From contig NZ_CP094469.1 of the NCBI RefSeq assembly GCF_023347295.1, positions 2,232,001-2,296,000 of the forward strand: 64,000 nucleotides of DNA. The letters are read 5' to 3'. The notes beneath the pieces are model-generated. The model was not told the DNA's origin, did no database searches, and was given only the letters and a program-made list of their open reading frames with translations. This document shows positions 20,217 through 29,561 of the stretch, piece after piece; the first letter of the stretch is position 1, and every line of letters starts with the position of its first letter. Both the position numbers and the translations under genes were made by a program. This DNA is from Faecalibacterium sp. I3-3-33 (GTDB lineage: Bacteria; Bacillota; Clostridia; Oscillospirales; Ruminococcaceae).

Positions 20217-21662
20217 ATGTATGATATAGCAATCATCGGCTGTGGTGTCATCGGTGCCGCCGCAGCCTACGCACTGTCGCGCTACGACAACAAGGTGGTC
20301 ATCCTTGAGGCCGAGAATGATGTGGCAGACTGCACCACCAAGGCCAACAGCGCCATTCTCCACGCAGGCTACGACCCCGCCCCCGGCACCCGCATGGCAC
20401 GGCTGAATGTGCGCGGCGTGGCGCTGGCTAAGGAGATCTGCGCAAAGCTGGATGTCTCCTACAAGCAGTGCGGCTCTCTGGTGCTGGCACTGGACGAAAA
20501 GGAGCTGCCCCACCTGCAGCATCTGTTTGAGAACGGCACCGCCAACGGCGTACCCGGCATGAAGATCCTTTCCAAGGAAGAGGCCCTTGCCATGGAGCCC
20601 AACCTTTCCGAGAAGGTCTGCGGCGCACTGTGGGCACCCAGCGCCGCCATCGTAAACCCGTGGGAGTACGCACTGGCCATGACCGAGGTGGCGGTACGCA
20701 ACGGCGTGGAGCTGCGCCGCAACTGCAAGGTGACCGATGCCGAAGCCATCGAGGGCGGCTACCGCCTGACCGTGCCCGGCGGCACGGTGGAGACCCGCTG
20801 CGTCATCAACGCTGCCGGTATCTGGGCCGATAAGGTACACTCCATGGTGGAGCCCGCCAACTTCCACATCATTCCCACCCGGGGCGAGTACTATCTGCTG
20901 GACAAGAGCGAGGGCACCCGTGTGAGCCACGTCATCTTCCAGTGCCCCAACGAGCTGGGCAAGGGCGTGCTGGTAGCACCCACTGTGCACGGCAACCTGA
21001 TCGTCGGCCCCAACGCAGAGCCGGTGGAGGGCAACGACACCTCCTGCACCAGCAGCGGTCTGGAATTTGTCAAGACCACTGCCCAGCGCAGCGTGCCCAG
21101 CATCAACTTTGGCGAGTCCATCCGCAGCTTTGCGGGCGTGCGCGCCAATCTGGATGTGGACGACTTTATCATTGGTGAAGAGCCGGAAGCACCCGGCTGG
21201 ATCGACTTGGCCGGCATGAAGAGCCCCGGCCTGTCCGCTGCCCCGGCAGTTGCTGAGGAAGCCGTTGCTATCCTGAAAGAGCGCGGTGTTCTGGGCGCGG
21301 AAAAGGCTGACTACAAGGACGGCCGCCGCCACATCCGCTTCAAGGAGCTTTCCGCAGAGGAAAAAGCAGCACTGGTCAAGGAGCAGCCCGCCTACGGCCG
21401 GGTGATCTGCCGCTGCGAGACTATTACCGAGGGCGAGATTCTGGCAGCTCTTCACAGCGAGGTGCCCGCCAACACCATCGACGGCGTAAAGCGCCGCGCC
21501 GGTGCAGGCATGGGCCGCTGTCAGGGCGGCTTCTGCGGCCCCCGTGTGCTGGAGCTGATCAGCCGTGAACTGGGCATAGACCCCTTGGACATTCTGCAGG
21601 ACAAGAACGGCTCGAACGTTCTTGTCAGCGAAACGAAGGTAGGAGGAAAGAGCAATGGTTGA
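20217..21662 (+). CDS. GlpA-like FAD-dependent glycerol-3-phosphate dehydrogenase with BFD domain
   Basis: Start ATG follows CAGGAGGAAAAG. The 481-residue protein opens with a dinucleotide-binding motif (IIGCGVIGAAAAYALSRY). It has a DAO-type oxidoreductase domain to about residue 370 and a C-terminal bacterioferritin-associated-ferredoxin-like [2Fe-2S] domain with cysteines in VICRCETITEGE and GRCQGGFCGP. This is the anaerobic GlpA architecture, oxidising glycerol-3-phosphate to dihydroxyacetone phosphate. Related L-2-hydroxyglutarate-type oxidases share the fold, but the glpP leader favours glycerol-3-phosphate. Confidence 0.88.
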   Translation: MYDIAIIGCGVIGAAAAYALSRYDNKVVILEAENDVADCTTKANSAILHAGYDPAPGTRMARLNVRGVALAKEICAKLDVSYKQCGSLVLALDEKELPHLQHLFENGTANGVPGMKILSKEEALAMEPNLSEKVCGALWAPSAAIVNPWEYALAMTEVAVRNGVELRRNCKVTDAEAIEGGYRLTVPGGTVETRCVINAAGIWADKVHSMVEPANFHIIPTRGEYYLLDKSEGTRVSHVIFQCPNELGKGVLVAPTVHGNLIVGPNAEPVEGNDTSCTSSGLEFVKTTAQRSVPSINFGESIRSFAGVRANLDVDDFIIGEEPEAPGWIDLAGMKSPGLSAAPAVAEEAVAILKERGVLGAEKADYKDGRRHIRFKELSAEEKAALVKEQPAYGRVICRCETITEGEILAALHSEVPANTIDGVKRRAGAGMGRCQGGFCGPRVLELISRELGIDPLDILQDKNGSNVLVSETKVGGKSNG

Positions 21663-22908
21663 TCTGGTCATTATCGGCGGCGGCCCTGCGGGCCTTGCTG
21701 CTGCCTGCAAGGCATGGGAAAGCGGTCTGCGCGACATCCTCATTCTGGAGCGCGATAAAGAGCTGGGCGGCATTCTGAACCAGTGCATCCACAACGGCTT
21801 TGGTCTGCACCGCTTTGGCGAGCAGCTCACCGGCCCGGAGTACGCCGGACGCTTTATCGAGATGCTCAAGAACACCGGCGTGAAGGTGCAGCTGGACACC
21901 ATGGTGCTGGAAGTGACCCCGGATAAAAAGGTGCACTGTGTTTCCAAGGAGTACGGCTACCAGATCATCGAGGCCAAGAGCATCGTTCTGGGCATGGGCT
22001 GCCGCGAGCGCACCCGCGGTGCCATCGGCACCCCGGGCACCCGCCCTGCCGGCGTGTACACCGCCGGTGCAGCACAGCGCTATGTGAACATGGAAGGCTA
22101 TCTGGTCGGCAAGCGGGTGCTGATCCTCGGCAGCGGCGATATCGGCCTGATCATGGCACGCCGCATGACCCTTGAGGGCGCAAAGGTGCTGGCCTGCGTA
22201 GAGGTGATGCCCTACTCCGGCGGCCTGACCCGCAACATCGTACAGTGCCTGAACGACTTTGACATCCCCCTGTATCTCTCCCACACCATCGTGGATATTC
22301 AGGGCAAGAACCGCGTAGAAAAGGCCATCGTGGCCGAGATCGGCCCCGACCGCAAGCCCATCCCCGGCACTGAGATGGAGTTCGATGTGGACACCATTCT
22401 GCTGAGCGTGGGCCTGATCCCCGAAAACGAGCTGACCAAGCAGGCCGGAATCGAGATGGACCCCCGCACCAAGGGTGCTATCGTGTACGAGAACATGGAG
22501 ACCAGCATTCCCGGCGTGTTTGCCTGCGGCAACGTGGTGCAGGTGCACGATCTGGTGGACTTTGTTTCCGGCGAGAGCGAGCTGGCCGGTGCGGCCGCTG
22601 CCAACTATATCCAGAACGGCCCCGTGGCCGAGGGGCGTGTGCTGACCGTGAAGCCCGGCGCAGACCTTGGCTACACCCTGCCGCAGCGCATCCGTCTGGA
22701 AGGCGTGGAAAAGAGCACCAACGTGTCCTTCCGCGTCCGCCGCATCTGCGGCAAGAGCACCATCCTTGTCAAGAGCGGTGACACGGTGATCGCACGCTTC
22801 AAGCGCGACCGCCTTGCCCCCGGCGAGATGGAGCACATTGCCCTGCCCAGAGTGCTGCTGGACAGAGCCCCCGTGGACGAAGTGACCATTGAGATCGAGG
22901 AGGCATGA
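21655..22908 (+). CDS. FAD/NAD(P)-dependent oxidoreductase, GlpB-role partner
   Basis: This 417-residue flavoprotein overlaps the previous gene by 8 bases, with GTAGGAGGAAAG before its start. It has an N-terminal FAD motif (IIGGGPAGLAAACKAWESG) and a central NAD(P) motif (RVLILGSGDIGLIMARRM). A second FAD-contact segment, PGVFACGNVVQVHDLVD, follows. In Clostridia this protein regularly sits between GlpA-like and DUF1667 proteins and probably relays electrons from the dehydrogenase. It is not a sequence homologue of E. coli GlpB, so no gene symbol is given. Confidence 0.85.
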   Translation: MVDLVIIGGGPAGLAAACKAWESGLRDILILERDKELGGILNQCIHNGFGLHRFGEQLTGPEYAGRFIEMLKNTGVKVQLDTMVLEVTPDKKVHCVSKEYGYQIIEAKSIVLGMGCRERTRGAIGTPGTRPAGVYTAGAAQRYVNMEGYLVGKRVLILGSGDIGLIMARRMTLEGAKVLACVEVMPYSGGLTRNIVQCLNDFDIPLYLSHTIVDIQGKNRVEKAIVAEIGPDRKPIPGTEMEFDVDTILLSVGLIPENELTKQAGIEMDPRTKGAIVYENMETSIPGVFACGNVVQVHDLVDFVSGESELAGAAAANYIQNGPVAEGRVLTVKPGADLGYTLPQRIRLEGVEKSTNVSFRVRRICGKSTILVKSGDTVIARFKRDRLAPGEMEHIALPRVLLDRAPVDEVTIEIEEA

Positions 22909-23261
22909 GCGATATGAAAGAAGTAATTTGCACCTGCTGCCCTCAGGGCTGCCATCTGCAGGTGGATGAAGCCAACGACTACAAGGTGACCGGCAACGGC
23001 TGCCCCAACGGCATCGCCTACGGCAAGGAAGAGCTGACCCACCCCACCCGCATCATTACCAGCACCGTGCGCGCCGAGGGCTGCCTGCACTCCCGCTGCC
23101 CGGTCAAGACCTCCAAGCCCGTGCCCAAGGGACAGATGGCCGAGGTGGTCGCCGCGCTGGACAGCGTGGTGCTGCACGCCCCCATCCATGTGGGTGATGT
23201 GGTGCTGACCGACGTCTGCGGCACCGGGGCAGACATTGTGACCTGCCGCGATATGGCATAA
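22905..23261 (+). CDS. DUF1667 cysteine-rich protein of the glp operon
   Basis: This 118-residue protein overlaps the previous gene by 4 bases (ATGA). Cysteines lie in ICTCCPQGCHLQV (near residues 8-14), NGCPNGIAYG and HSRCPVKTSKPVPKG. That spacing fits an iron-sulfur or zinc site. DUF1667 proteins accompany the GlpA-like and FAD-oxidoreductase pair in many anaerobes and probably act as the electron-carrying third subunit. It is last in the operon and is followed by a strong terminator. Confidence 0.85.
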   Translation: MSDMKEVICTCCPQGCHLQVDEANDYKVTGNGCPNGIAYGKEELTHPTRIITSTVRAEGCLHSRCPVKTSKPVPKGQMAEVVAALDSVVLHAPIHVGDVVLTDVCGTGADIVTCRDMA

Positions 23262-23283
23262 GCACTCCCCTTTTTACACAAAT

Positions 23284-23329
23284 AAGCAAAGCAGCCGCTG
23301 CATCTTACCGTGCAGCGGCTGCTTTGCTT
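23284..23329. terminator. Bidirectional terminator between the glp and mod operons
   Basis: A perfect 19-base arm beginning AAGCAAAGCAGCCGC pairs with its complement across an 8-base loop. It lies between converging operons. T-rich ends are short on both strands. Confidence 0.7.
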
Positions 23330-23348
23330 GTGGGGAAATCCCCTATTT

Positions 23349-23400
23349 TCAAATGATTCTTTCCGCTGAATATGGCCGGAACGCAGTGCAGGCCATTCAT
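23349..23400 (-). repeat. Partial family B repeat, copy 5
   Basis: TTTCCGCTGAATATGGCC followed by GGCCATTCATTTT is a minus-oriented remnant of the family B core. It lacks the terminal stem-loop. It sits just beyond the modC stop. Confidence 0.6.
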
Positions 23401-23404
23401 TTTC

Positions 23405-24454
23405 TCAGCCCTTCAGCGGCATGATGCTTTCCGGTGCGGCACACAGGTACTGCGGCGCAGCGGGTGCTGCCGAGGAAAGGCTTTTTTTGCTTACCTTCCA
23501 CCACAGCTGCGCCGTACCCTCCGGCGGGGTGCAGATGAGGTTCCAGTCAAAGGGGTTCTCGCTGGTGGAGACCGCCTTTACCGGAATGGCGTTGGGCACA
23601 TCGGCGGCGCAGGGCGTAAAGTCGTGGGCACGGATACCCACAGCGGTGCAGCCCGCCGGGACGGGCAGTGCCAGCCGCAGGGTGGTGTTCCAGACGTCCA
23701 GCCGGACGGTGTGGCTGTCCAGCGGGGTGCAGGGCAGAATGTTCTTGCAGCCGGTCAGCCGCGCGGCGGCAACGCTCTGCGGGTCGGCAAAAACGGCCTT
23801 GGTGGTACCGGCGCGCAGCACCTGCCCATCGTTCAGCACGATCATTTCTTTGCACAGGCGGTAGGCCTCGTCCCGGTTGTGGGTCACCAGCAGAGCCGTG
23901 CCCGCAAAATTTGCCAGCAGGCTGCCCACCTCGCCCTCTACCTCTTCCCGCAGGTAGCTGTCCAGCGCACTGAAGGGCTCGTCCAGCATCAGGATGCGGG
24001 GCTTGCCCACCAGAATGCGTGCCAGAGCGGTGCGCTGCTGCTGCCCGCCGGAAAGCTGGGCGGGGTAGCGTTTTGCCAGCTCCTCCAGCCGCATGGCGCG
24101 CAGCATTTCGGCGCAGGCGGCGCGGCGGGCGGCGGGGTCTTTTTCTGCCTTCAGGCCGCAAAGGACATTCTGCTCCACGGTCATATTGGGGAACAGGGCG
24201 TAGTTCTGGAACAGCAGTCCCACGCCCCGCTGCTGCGGCGGCAGGTCGATGTGCTGGGTGCTGTCGAACAGCACCCGCCCGTCCAGCACGATGCGTCCGC
24301 GGTCCGGTTTTACGATGCCCGCGATGCACCGCAATGTCATGCTTTTGCCGCAGCCGGAAGCGCCCAGCAGGGCGGTAGAGGTGTTGCCCGCGGTAAAAGC
24401 AGCCCGGAGGGTGAAACCGTCCAGCTTTTTTTCAATATTGACTTCAAGGCTCAT
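23405..24454 (-). CDS. modC: Molybdate/tungstate ABC transporter ATPase
   Basis: The start ATG overlaps the modB stop (ATGA), so a longer upstream reading is rejected. The 349-residue ATPase has Walker A GASGCGKS at 31-38, the signature LSGGQQQRTALARIL and Walker B ILMLDEPFSALD. A C-terminal TOBE/MOP-like region spans about 250-345 and could sense the oxyanion. It is the last gene of the modABC set and of the long cofactor island. Confidence 0.92.
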   Translation of the reverse strand: MSLEVNIEKKLDGFTLRAAFTAGNTSTALLGASGCGKSMTLRCIAGIVKPDRGRIVLDGRVLFDSTQHIDLPPQQRGVGLLFQNYALFPNMTVEQNVLCGLKAEKDPAARRAACAEMLRAMRLEELAKRYPAQLSGGQQQRTALARILVGKPRILMLDEPFSALDSYLREEVEGEVGSLLANFAGTALLVTHNRDEAYRLCKEMIVLNDGQVLRAGTTKAVFADPQSVAAARLTGCKNILPCTPLDSHTVRLDVWNTTLRLALPVPAGCTAVGIRAHDFTPCAADVPNAIPVKAVSTSENPFDWNLICTPPEGTAQLWWKVSKKSLSSAAPAAPQYLCAAPESIMPLKG

Positions 24455-25122
24455 TTGCGGCCACCCGCTTTCTGTTTTTTCTCCAGCAGGTTCACCGCCA
24501 GCAGCACTACCGCCGAGATGGCGATATCCACCAGCACCCACCGCATGGCACCGAGTTCATCGTTGGTGCGCCACAGCTGGTAGACCGTGGTGGCAATGGT
24601 GGCGGTCTTGCCGGGGGTGTAGCCCGCGATCATGCTGGTAGCGCCGTATTCGCCCAGTGCCCGGGCAAAAGCCAGCACCGTGCCCGCCAGAATGCCCTGA
24701 CGGCAGGCGGGCATCCGCACCCGCCAAAAGATCCATGTATCGGACTGTCCCAGCGTCTGCGCCGACCACGCCAACGTTTCGTCAAAGCTTTCAAACGCGC
24801 CGCGCGCGGTGCGGTACATCAGCGGAAAAGCCACTACGATGGAGGCAAAGATGGCGCTGTACCAGTTCATGACCAGCTTTACCCCGAACTGCTGCATGAA
24901 AAAGATGCCCAGCGGCCGCTTTGCGCCGAAGAGCAGCAGCAGAAAGTAGCCCACCACCGTGGGCGGCAGCACCATAGGCAGGGTGAGCAGCACATCCAGC
25001 ACACCCTTGACCATCCGGGGCAGACGAGCAATATAATAGGCGGCAAAAATGCCAAGAAAGAACACCGCCGCGCAGCTGATCAAAGCAATGCGCAGGCTGT
25101 TCCACAACGGATACCAGTCCAT
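24451..25122 (-). CDS. modB: Molybdate ABC transporter permease
   Basis: This 223-residue inner-membrane permease has about five hydrophobic segments. The EAA-type loop GQSDTWIFWRVRMPACRQGI, followed by ARALGEYGATSMIAG, is typical of ModB. The start follows AAAGGAGCAGAC. It is 10 bases from modA and overlaps modC, so the three are one transcription unit. Confidence 0.94.
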   Translation of the reverse strand: MDWYPLWNSLRIALISCAAVFFLGIFAAYYIARLPRMVKGVLDVLLTLPMVLPPTVVGYFLLLLFGAKRPLGIFFMQQFGVKLVMNWYSAIFASIVVAFPLMYRTARGAFESFDETLAWSAQTLGQSDTWIFWRVRMPACRQGILAGTVLAFARALGEYGATSMIAGYTPGKTATIATTVYQLWRTNDELGAMRWVLVDIAISAVVLLAVNLLEKKQKAGGRK

Positions 25123-25132
25123 GTCTGCTCCT

Positions 25133-26017
25133 TTATACGACGCTGAAGCCCACGCCCTCGAACACGGTCATAGCCTTGTCGGTCTGCAAGTAAGCCAAAA
25201 ACTCCTTGGCAGCCTCAGCGTTGGGGGCGGCCTTCAGCACGGCGGCGGGGTAGATGACCTGACCGCACATCTCCTTGGTGGCCTCGTCCACAGGGGTCAG
25301 ACCGGCGCTGTACGCATCGGTGCAGTAAACGACACCGGCATCCACGCTGCCTTCGGTGACCTGCGTGGTCACCTCCTTGACGTTGGAGCCGTAGGTGATC
25401 ACGCCCGCAGCAGCCAGTGCAGCTTCGTCCAGCTGGTAGTAGGCAAGGATCTTCTGGGTGTACTGCCCCACGGGCACATCGCTGTTGCCCATGCAGAACA
25501 GGATATCCTGCGCCTTCAGGTGCTCGGCCAGTGCGTCAAAGCTGTCAATGCCCTTGTCGCTGCCATCCGGTACACAGAGCACCACCTTGTTTTCCAGCAG
25601 GTTCACACGGCTGTCTGCATCCACAAAGTCAAGACCGTCCTTGTTCACCTCGGCAGAAGCGGTGATGTCCAGCTGGTTCATCTGCTTCTGACCGGCAGAG
25701 ATGAACAGATCGCAATCCGCGCCCTCCTGGATCTGGGTCTTGAGGGTACCGGAGGAGTCGAAGTTGAAACGGAAGGTCACCTCCGGGTGTTCTGCCGTGT
25801 AGCTCTCACCGATGGCGTTCAGCGTCTCGGTGAGGGAAGCGGCGGCAAACACGATCAACTCCACGCTCTGTGCTGCTTCCGGGGAAGCGGCGACAGAGGA
25901 AGCCACGGACGATGCTGCGCTGGAAGCAGCACCGCCGCAGGCGGTGAGGGCAGCAGCTGCACCGGCCATACCGGCAGCGGCCAGAAACCTCCGACGGGAA
26001 ATGCGATGGTCGTTCAT
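25133..26017 (-). CDS. modA: Molybdate-binding lipoprotein
   Basis: This 294-residue substrate-binding protein has a twin-arginine-like start (ISRRRFLAAAG) and a lipobox LTAC, so lipidation is at about Cys27. A Ser/Ala-rich linker follows before VFAAASLTETLNAIG, the ModA oxyanion-binding segment. The C-terminus contains the family pattern around VDAGVVYCTDAYSAG. It captures molybdate or tungstate. Nothing in the sequence alone separates the two metals. Confidence 0.93.
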   Translation of the reverse strand: MNDHRISRRRFLAAAGMAGAAAALTACGGAASSAASSVASSVAASPEAAQSVELIVFAAASLTETLNAIGESYTAEHPEVTFRFNFDSSGTLKTQIQEGADCDLFISAGQKQMNQLDITASAEVNKDGLDFVDADSRVNLLENKVVLCVPDGSDKGIDSFDALAEHLKAQDILFCMGNSDVPVGQYTQKILAYYQLDEAALAAAGVITYGSNVKEVTTQVTEGSVDAGVVYCTDAYSAGLTPVDEATKEMCGQVIYPAAVLKAAPNAEAAKEFLAYLQTDKAMTVFEGVGFSVV

Positions 26018-26091
26018 CTCTGTTTCTCCTTACTTTAAGTGAAAAAATAGTATATTTCTACGCCCCGTAAAGGAAAGCAGGGCAGGAAGCC

Positions 26092-27024
26092 TTACTTACG
26101 GGCGCACTCGCCGTCCAGACCCGCGGCGATGCGTACCCCGTGCTCCAAGCTGGGCAGAATGTACTCCAAGTTCTCCTGCACCGCCTTGGGGCTGCCCGGC
26201 AGGTTGACGATCAGGGTCTTGCCGCGCAGCACGCTGACGCCACGGCTCAGCATTCCGCGCGGGGTAATGCTCAGGCTGTGGTAGCGCATGGCCTCGGCAA
26301 TGCCGGGGGCGTTGCGGTCGGCCACGGCGCAGGTGGCTTCCGGGGTGATATCCCGGGGGGAGAAGCCGGTGCCGCCGGTGGTGAGCACAAGGTTCACCTG
26401 ACGGCCGTCTGCCATGCGGATGAGCTGCGCTTTCAGCGCCTTTGCCTCGTCCGGCAGGATCATGGTCTCTTCCACCACATAGCCTGCGGCGGTGAGCATC
26501 TCTACAATCAGCGGCCCGCTTTTATCCTCCCGCTCACCACGGCTGCCCTTATCGGAAAGGGTGATGACGGCAGCGCGCAGGGGCGGATTTTCCAGTGCGG
26601 GCAGCAGGGTCACCTCGTCCCCCACATGGATCTCGCCGCCGGTCAGTACCCGAGCAAACACGCCCTCGTGGGGCATGATGCACTCGCCGGTCTGCTGCTT
26701 GATGACGCAGTCGTTGTGGCACTCTTTGCCGATTTGGGTCATTTCCAGCACCACATCCCCGATGGCAAACCGGCTGGTCACCGGCAGATTGCGGAAATCG
26801 AAGCCCTCGATGACCAGATTTTCGCCAAAAGCGCCGTAATCCACCCAGAGCTTCTTGCGGAACGCCTCGATCTTTTCGGCGCTGAGCATACTGACCTGAC
26901 GGTGCCAGTTGCCGCCGTGGGCGTCCTCCACGATGCCCCATTCCGGGGTCAGGACGGCGCGGGGCACCTCGGTTTTTACGGTGCCCCGCTTGGGGCTGGT
27001 GCAGATTGCCAGAAGCTTACCCAT
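26092..27024 (-). CDS. MOSC-MogA/MoaB fusion protein
   Basis: This 310-residue fusion has a MOSC domain at residues 1-145, with Cys-bearing IGKECHNDCVIKQQTGECI, the presumed sulfur-carrier site. A MogA/MoaB molybdopterin adenylyltransferase-type domain follows at about 150-300 (AAVITLSDKGSRGEREDKSG and LTTGGTGFSPRDITPEAT). MogA adenylates molybdopterin before metal insertion. MOSC domains handle sulfurated cofactor. It sits between moaA and modA in one strand-coherent operon and starts after GGAGGATAAATAACT. Confidence 0.92.
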   Translation of the reverse strand: MGKLLAICTSPKRGTVKTEVPRAVLTPEWGIVEDAHGGNWHRQVSMLSAEKIEAFRKKLWVDYGAFGENLVIEGFDFRNLPVTSRFAIGDVVLEMTQIGKECHNDCVIKQQTGECIMPHEGVFARVLTGGEIHVGDEVTLLPALENPPLRAAVITLSDKGSRGEREDKSGPLIVEMLTAAGYVVEETMILPDEAKALKAQLIRMADGRQVNLVLTTGGTGFSPRDITPEATCAVADRNAPGIAEAMRYHSLSITPRGMLSRGVSVLRGKTLIVNLPGSPKAVQENLEYILPSLEHGVRIAAGLDGECARK

Positions 27025-27030
27025 AGTTAT

Positions 27031-28008
27031 TTATCCTCCAATTCGATACATCCCGCGGGTAGCGGGCATGGAACTGTCGTTAAAATGGTGTTCCCGGGGC
27101 TTTGCCCAGATGGTCTCCCGGATAGCGGCCAGCAGCTGCGCATCGTCCGCGCCGCCGCGCAGCAGTGCGCGCAGGTCGCAGCCGGTCTCGCTGGCAAGGC
27201 AGGGCCGCAAAAAGCCCTGACTGGTCAGCCGCACCCGGTTGCAGGAAGCGCAGAATTTGCCGTGCACCGCTGCAATAAAGCCGATGCTGCCCTGCCAGCC
27301 CGGCACGGTGTAGTACACCGCCGGGCCGTCGCCCAAGGCGTGCTCCTGCGCAGGGGAAAGGGGCGCAAGCTCCGGCCAGCGCCGGGCAAACCGCGCCCGC
27401 AGCTCCGGGCCGGAGATGCAGGGCATGGCAGCGCCGTAGCCGATGGGCATCATCTCAATAAACCGCACCTGCAGGGCGTTGTCCTTTGCCAGTGCGGCAA
27501 GGGCTTCCAGCTCGGCTTCGTTCACGCCCGCCTGCGGCACGCAGTTCAGCTTGACGGGCAGGCCGCTATCCAGCGCCGCCTGCAAGCCCGCCTGCACGGC
27601 GGCAAACTCGTCCCGGGCAGTGATCTGCCGGAACACCTCCTGGCGCAGGGTGTCCAGACTGATGTTCACACTGTCCAGCCCGGCATCCAGCAGCGCGGGC
27701 AGCTGCTCTGCCAGCAAAACGGCGTTGGTGGTCAGGGTGACCCGGCGGATGCCCGGGGTGGCTTTCAGCCCGGCCACCAGCTGCGCCACATTCTTGCGCA
27801 CCAGCGGCTCGCCGCCGGTTACTCGCACGGTGTCGATGCCGCACTGGGCAAACAACGCAGCCAAGCGCAGAAATTCCTCGTAGGTCAGCACGGCTTCCCG
27901 CTCCAGCTTTTCCACACCGTCCGGCATACAGTAGCGGCAACGCAGGTTGCACAGGTCGGTCACCGACAGGCGCAGATAATGGATCTCGCGCTGGTAACGA
28001 TCAAACAT
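27031..28008 (-). CDS. moaA: GTP 3',8-cyclase
   Basis: This 325-residue radical SAM enzyme performs the first step of molybdopterin synthesis. The radical SAM cluster ligands are Cys20, Cys24 and Cys27 ([13 protein letters not shown]). The second cluster is held by [10 protein letters not shown] with the preceding FCASC and the later CLASETGC region. The C-terminus ends in Gly-Gly as functional MoaA requires. The ATG overlaps the moaC stop by 8 bases; an upstream in-frame start lies inside moaC and is rejected. Confidence 0.96.
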   Translation of the reverse strand: MFDRYQREIHYLRLSVTDLCNLRCRYCMPDGVEKLEREAVLTYEEFLRLAALFAQCGIDTVRVTGGEPLVRKNVAQLVAGLKATPGIRRVTLTTNAVLLAEQLPALLDAGLDSVNISLDTLRQEVFRQITARDEFAAVQAGLQAALDSGLPVKLNCVPQAGVNEAELEALAALAKDNALQVRFIEMMPIGYGAAMPCISGPELRARFARRWPELAPLSPAQEHALGDGPAVYYTVPGWQGSIGFIAAVHGKFCASCNRVRLTSQGFLRPCLASETGCDLRALLRGGADDAQLLAAIRETIWAKPREHHFNDSSMPATRGMYRIGG

Positions 28009-28498
28009 AGCCGCCCTCCGCCCGGATATAGTGGCCGCTCTTGCCGCCGGTCTTTTCCACCAGATGGATCTCGCCCAGCTCCATGCCCTTATCCACGGCC
28101 TTGCACATATCATAGATGGTCAGCAGCGCGGTGGAAACGCCGGTCAGCGCCTCCATCTCCACGCCGGTCACGCCGCTGGTCTTGACGGTGCACAGGGCTT
28201 CTACCGCCTGCCGTTCGGGCAGCAGACGGAACTCGATGCCTACCTTGGTCAGGGGCAGCGGATGGCACAAGGGGATCAGCTCACTGGTGCGCTTGGTGGC
28301 CATAATGCCCGCAATGCGCGCCACGCCCAGCACATCGCCCTTTTTCACCGTGCCGCTCTGCACGGCGGCAAAGGCTTCGGCGTTCATGGTAATAATGCCG
28401 TGTGCAGTGGCTTCCCGGGTGGTGACGGGCTTTGCGCTCACATCCACCATCACGGCGTTCCCGGCGGCATCAAAATGTGTCAGATTATTTTCACTCAT
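28001..28498 (-). CDS. moaC: Cyclic pyranopterin monophosphate synthase
   Basis: This 165-residue enzyme acts directly after MoaA. Family motifs include [18 protein letters not shown], the [14 protein letters not shown] segment and [11 protein letters not shown]. The catalytic stretch [20 protein letters not shown] and the terminal KTGGKSG are also present. Translation is coupled to moaA by overlap. Confidence 0.96.
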   Translation of the reverse strand: MSENNLTHFDAAGNAVMVDVSAKPVTTREATAHGIITMNAEAFAAVQSGTVKKGDVLGVARIAGIMATKRTSELIPLCHPLPLTKVGIEFRLLPERQAVEALCTVKTSGVTGVEMEALTGVSTALLTIYDMCKAVDKGMELGEIHLVEKTGGKSGHYIRAEGGYV

Positions 28499-28528
28499 AT
28501 TTTTTCACCTTAGTAAGCTGAGAGGGTT

Positions 28529-29548
28529 TCAGCAGTGCCCAAAGCCGCAGTTCGGCCAGTGGCACACTTCGCAGTTCAGGCACAGGCCGCCCTCGCCCAA
28601 GCGGGCGATATCCTCGGCGGTGATGGGGTCATCGGCCAGCAGACGGGGCAGCAGCAGGTCAAAAATGGTGCGCTTGGCGTACATCACACAGCCGGGCAGA
28701 CCACATACCGGCACACCGTCCAGATAGCTGACAAGGAACATCGCACCCGGCAGCACCGGTACACCGTAGGTAATGATGTCCGCCCCGGTGTTCTTGATGG
28801 CCAGCGGGGTGCGGTCGTCGGGGTCCACGCTCATGCCGCCGGTGGTAAAGATCAGTTCGCACCCTGCGGCCTTGGCCTCCAGAATGGCAGCGGTGATCCC
28901 GGCGGGGTCGTCGTCGCAGACCTTATGGAAAACCATCTCGCAGCCGTAGACCGCCAGCTTGCTTTGCAGGATGGGGGTAAATTTATCCTCGATGCGTCCC
29001 TTGAACACCTCGCTGCCGGTGGTGATGATGCCCACCTTTTTGGCCTGCATGGGCAGCACGTTCAGGATAGGCTCTGCCCCGGCAGCGGCCTGCATGGCGT
29101 CCATCTTCTCCTGCTCGATGACCAGCGGGATGATGCGGGTACCGGCCAGCTTCTGGCCCTTTTTCACCGGCAGGTCACCGTGGATGGTGGCGATCATCAT
29201 CTGCGGGGTGCTGTTCACAGCCATCAACGCCTTGCGGTTGATCTTCAACAGGCCGTCGCAGTCCGCGATCAGCTCGATTTTGCCTTCTTTCGGCGCAGTG
29301 CCGTGGATATTTTTGCCCGCAGCGGCCTTGTACAGCAGGGCGGCTGCTTCGTCCTCGTGGAGGATGCCGGGGTGCTTTTCCCAGACGTAGAGGTTCTCCT
29401 TACCGATGGAAAGCAGCACGGGGATGTCCTCGGGCTGGATGACGTGCCCCTTGCGGAAGCGGGCATCCTTGTATTCGCCCGGGATGATCTGGGTGATATC
29501 GTGGCAGAGCACCTGCCCTGCGGCGTCAACAGTACGGATCAGTTTCAT
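28529..29548 (-). CDS. Molybdopterin-binding protein with C-terminal Cys cluster
   Basis: This 339-residue protein carries a MoCF-type molybdopterin-binding domain in its C-terminal half (KVGIITTGSEVFKGRIEDKF and ELIFTTGGMSVDPDDRTP). The N-terminal half is related to MoeA-like regions. The last 20 residues (LCLNCEVCHWPNCGFGHC) hold five cysteines and could bind a metal or iron-sulfur centre. It is not a second MoeA by length. The gap to moaC contains AGTAAGCTGAGAGGGTTT, matching the right end of the family A repeat. Confidence 0.85.
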   Translation of the reverse strand: MKLIRTVDAAGQVLCHDITQIIPGEYKDARFRKGHVIQPEDIPVLLSIGKENLYVWEKHPGILHEDEAAALLYKAAAGKNIHGTAPKEGKIELIADCDGLLKINRKALMAVNSTPQMMIATIHGDLPVKKGQKLAGTRIIPLVIEQEKMDAMQAAAGAEPILNVLPMQAKKVGIITTGSEVFKGRIEDKFTPILQSKLAVYGCEMVFHKVCDDDPAGITAAILEAKAAGCELIFTTGGMSVDPDDRTPLAIKNTGADIITYGVPVLPGAMFLVSYLDGVPVCGLPGCVMYAKRTIFDLLLPRLLADDPITAEDIARLGEGGLCLNCEVCHWPNCGFGHC

Positions 29549-29561
29549 GATGGCATTCTCC

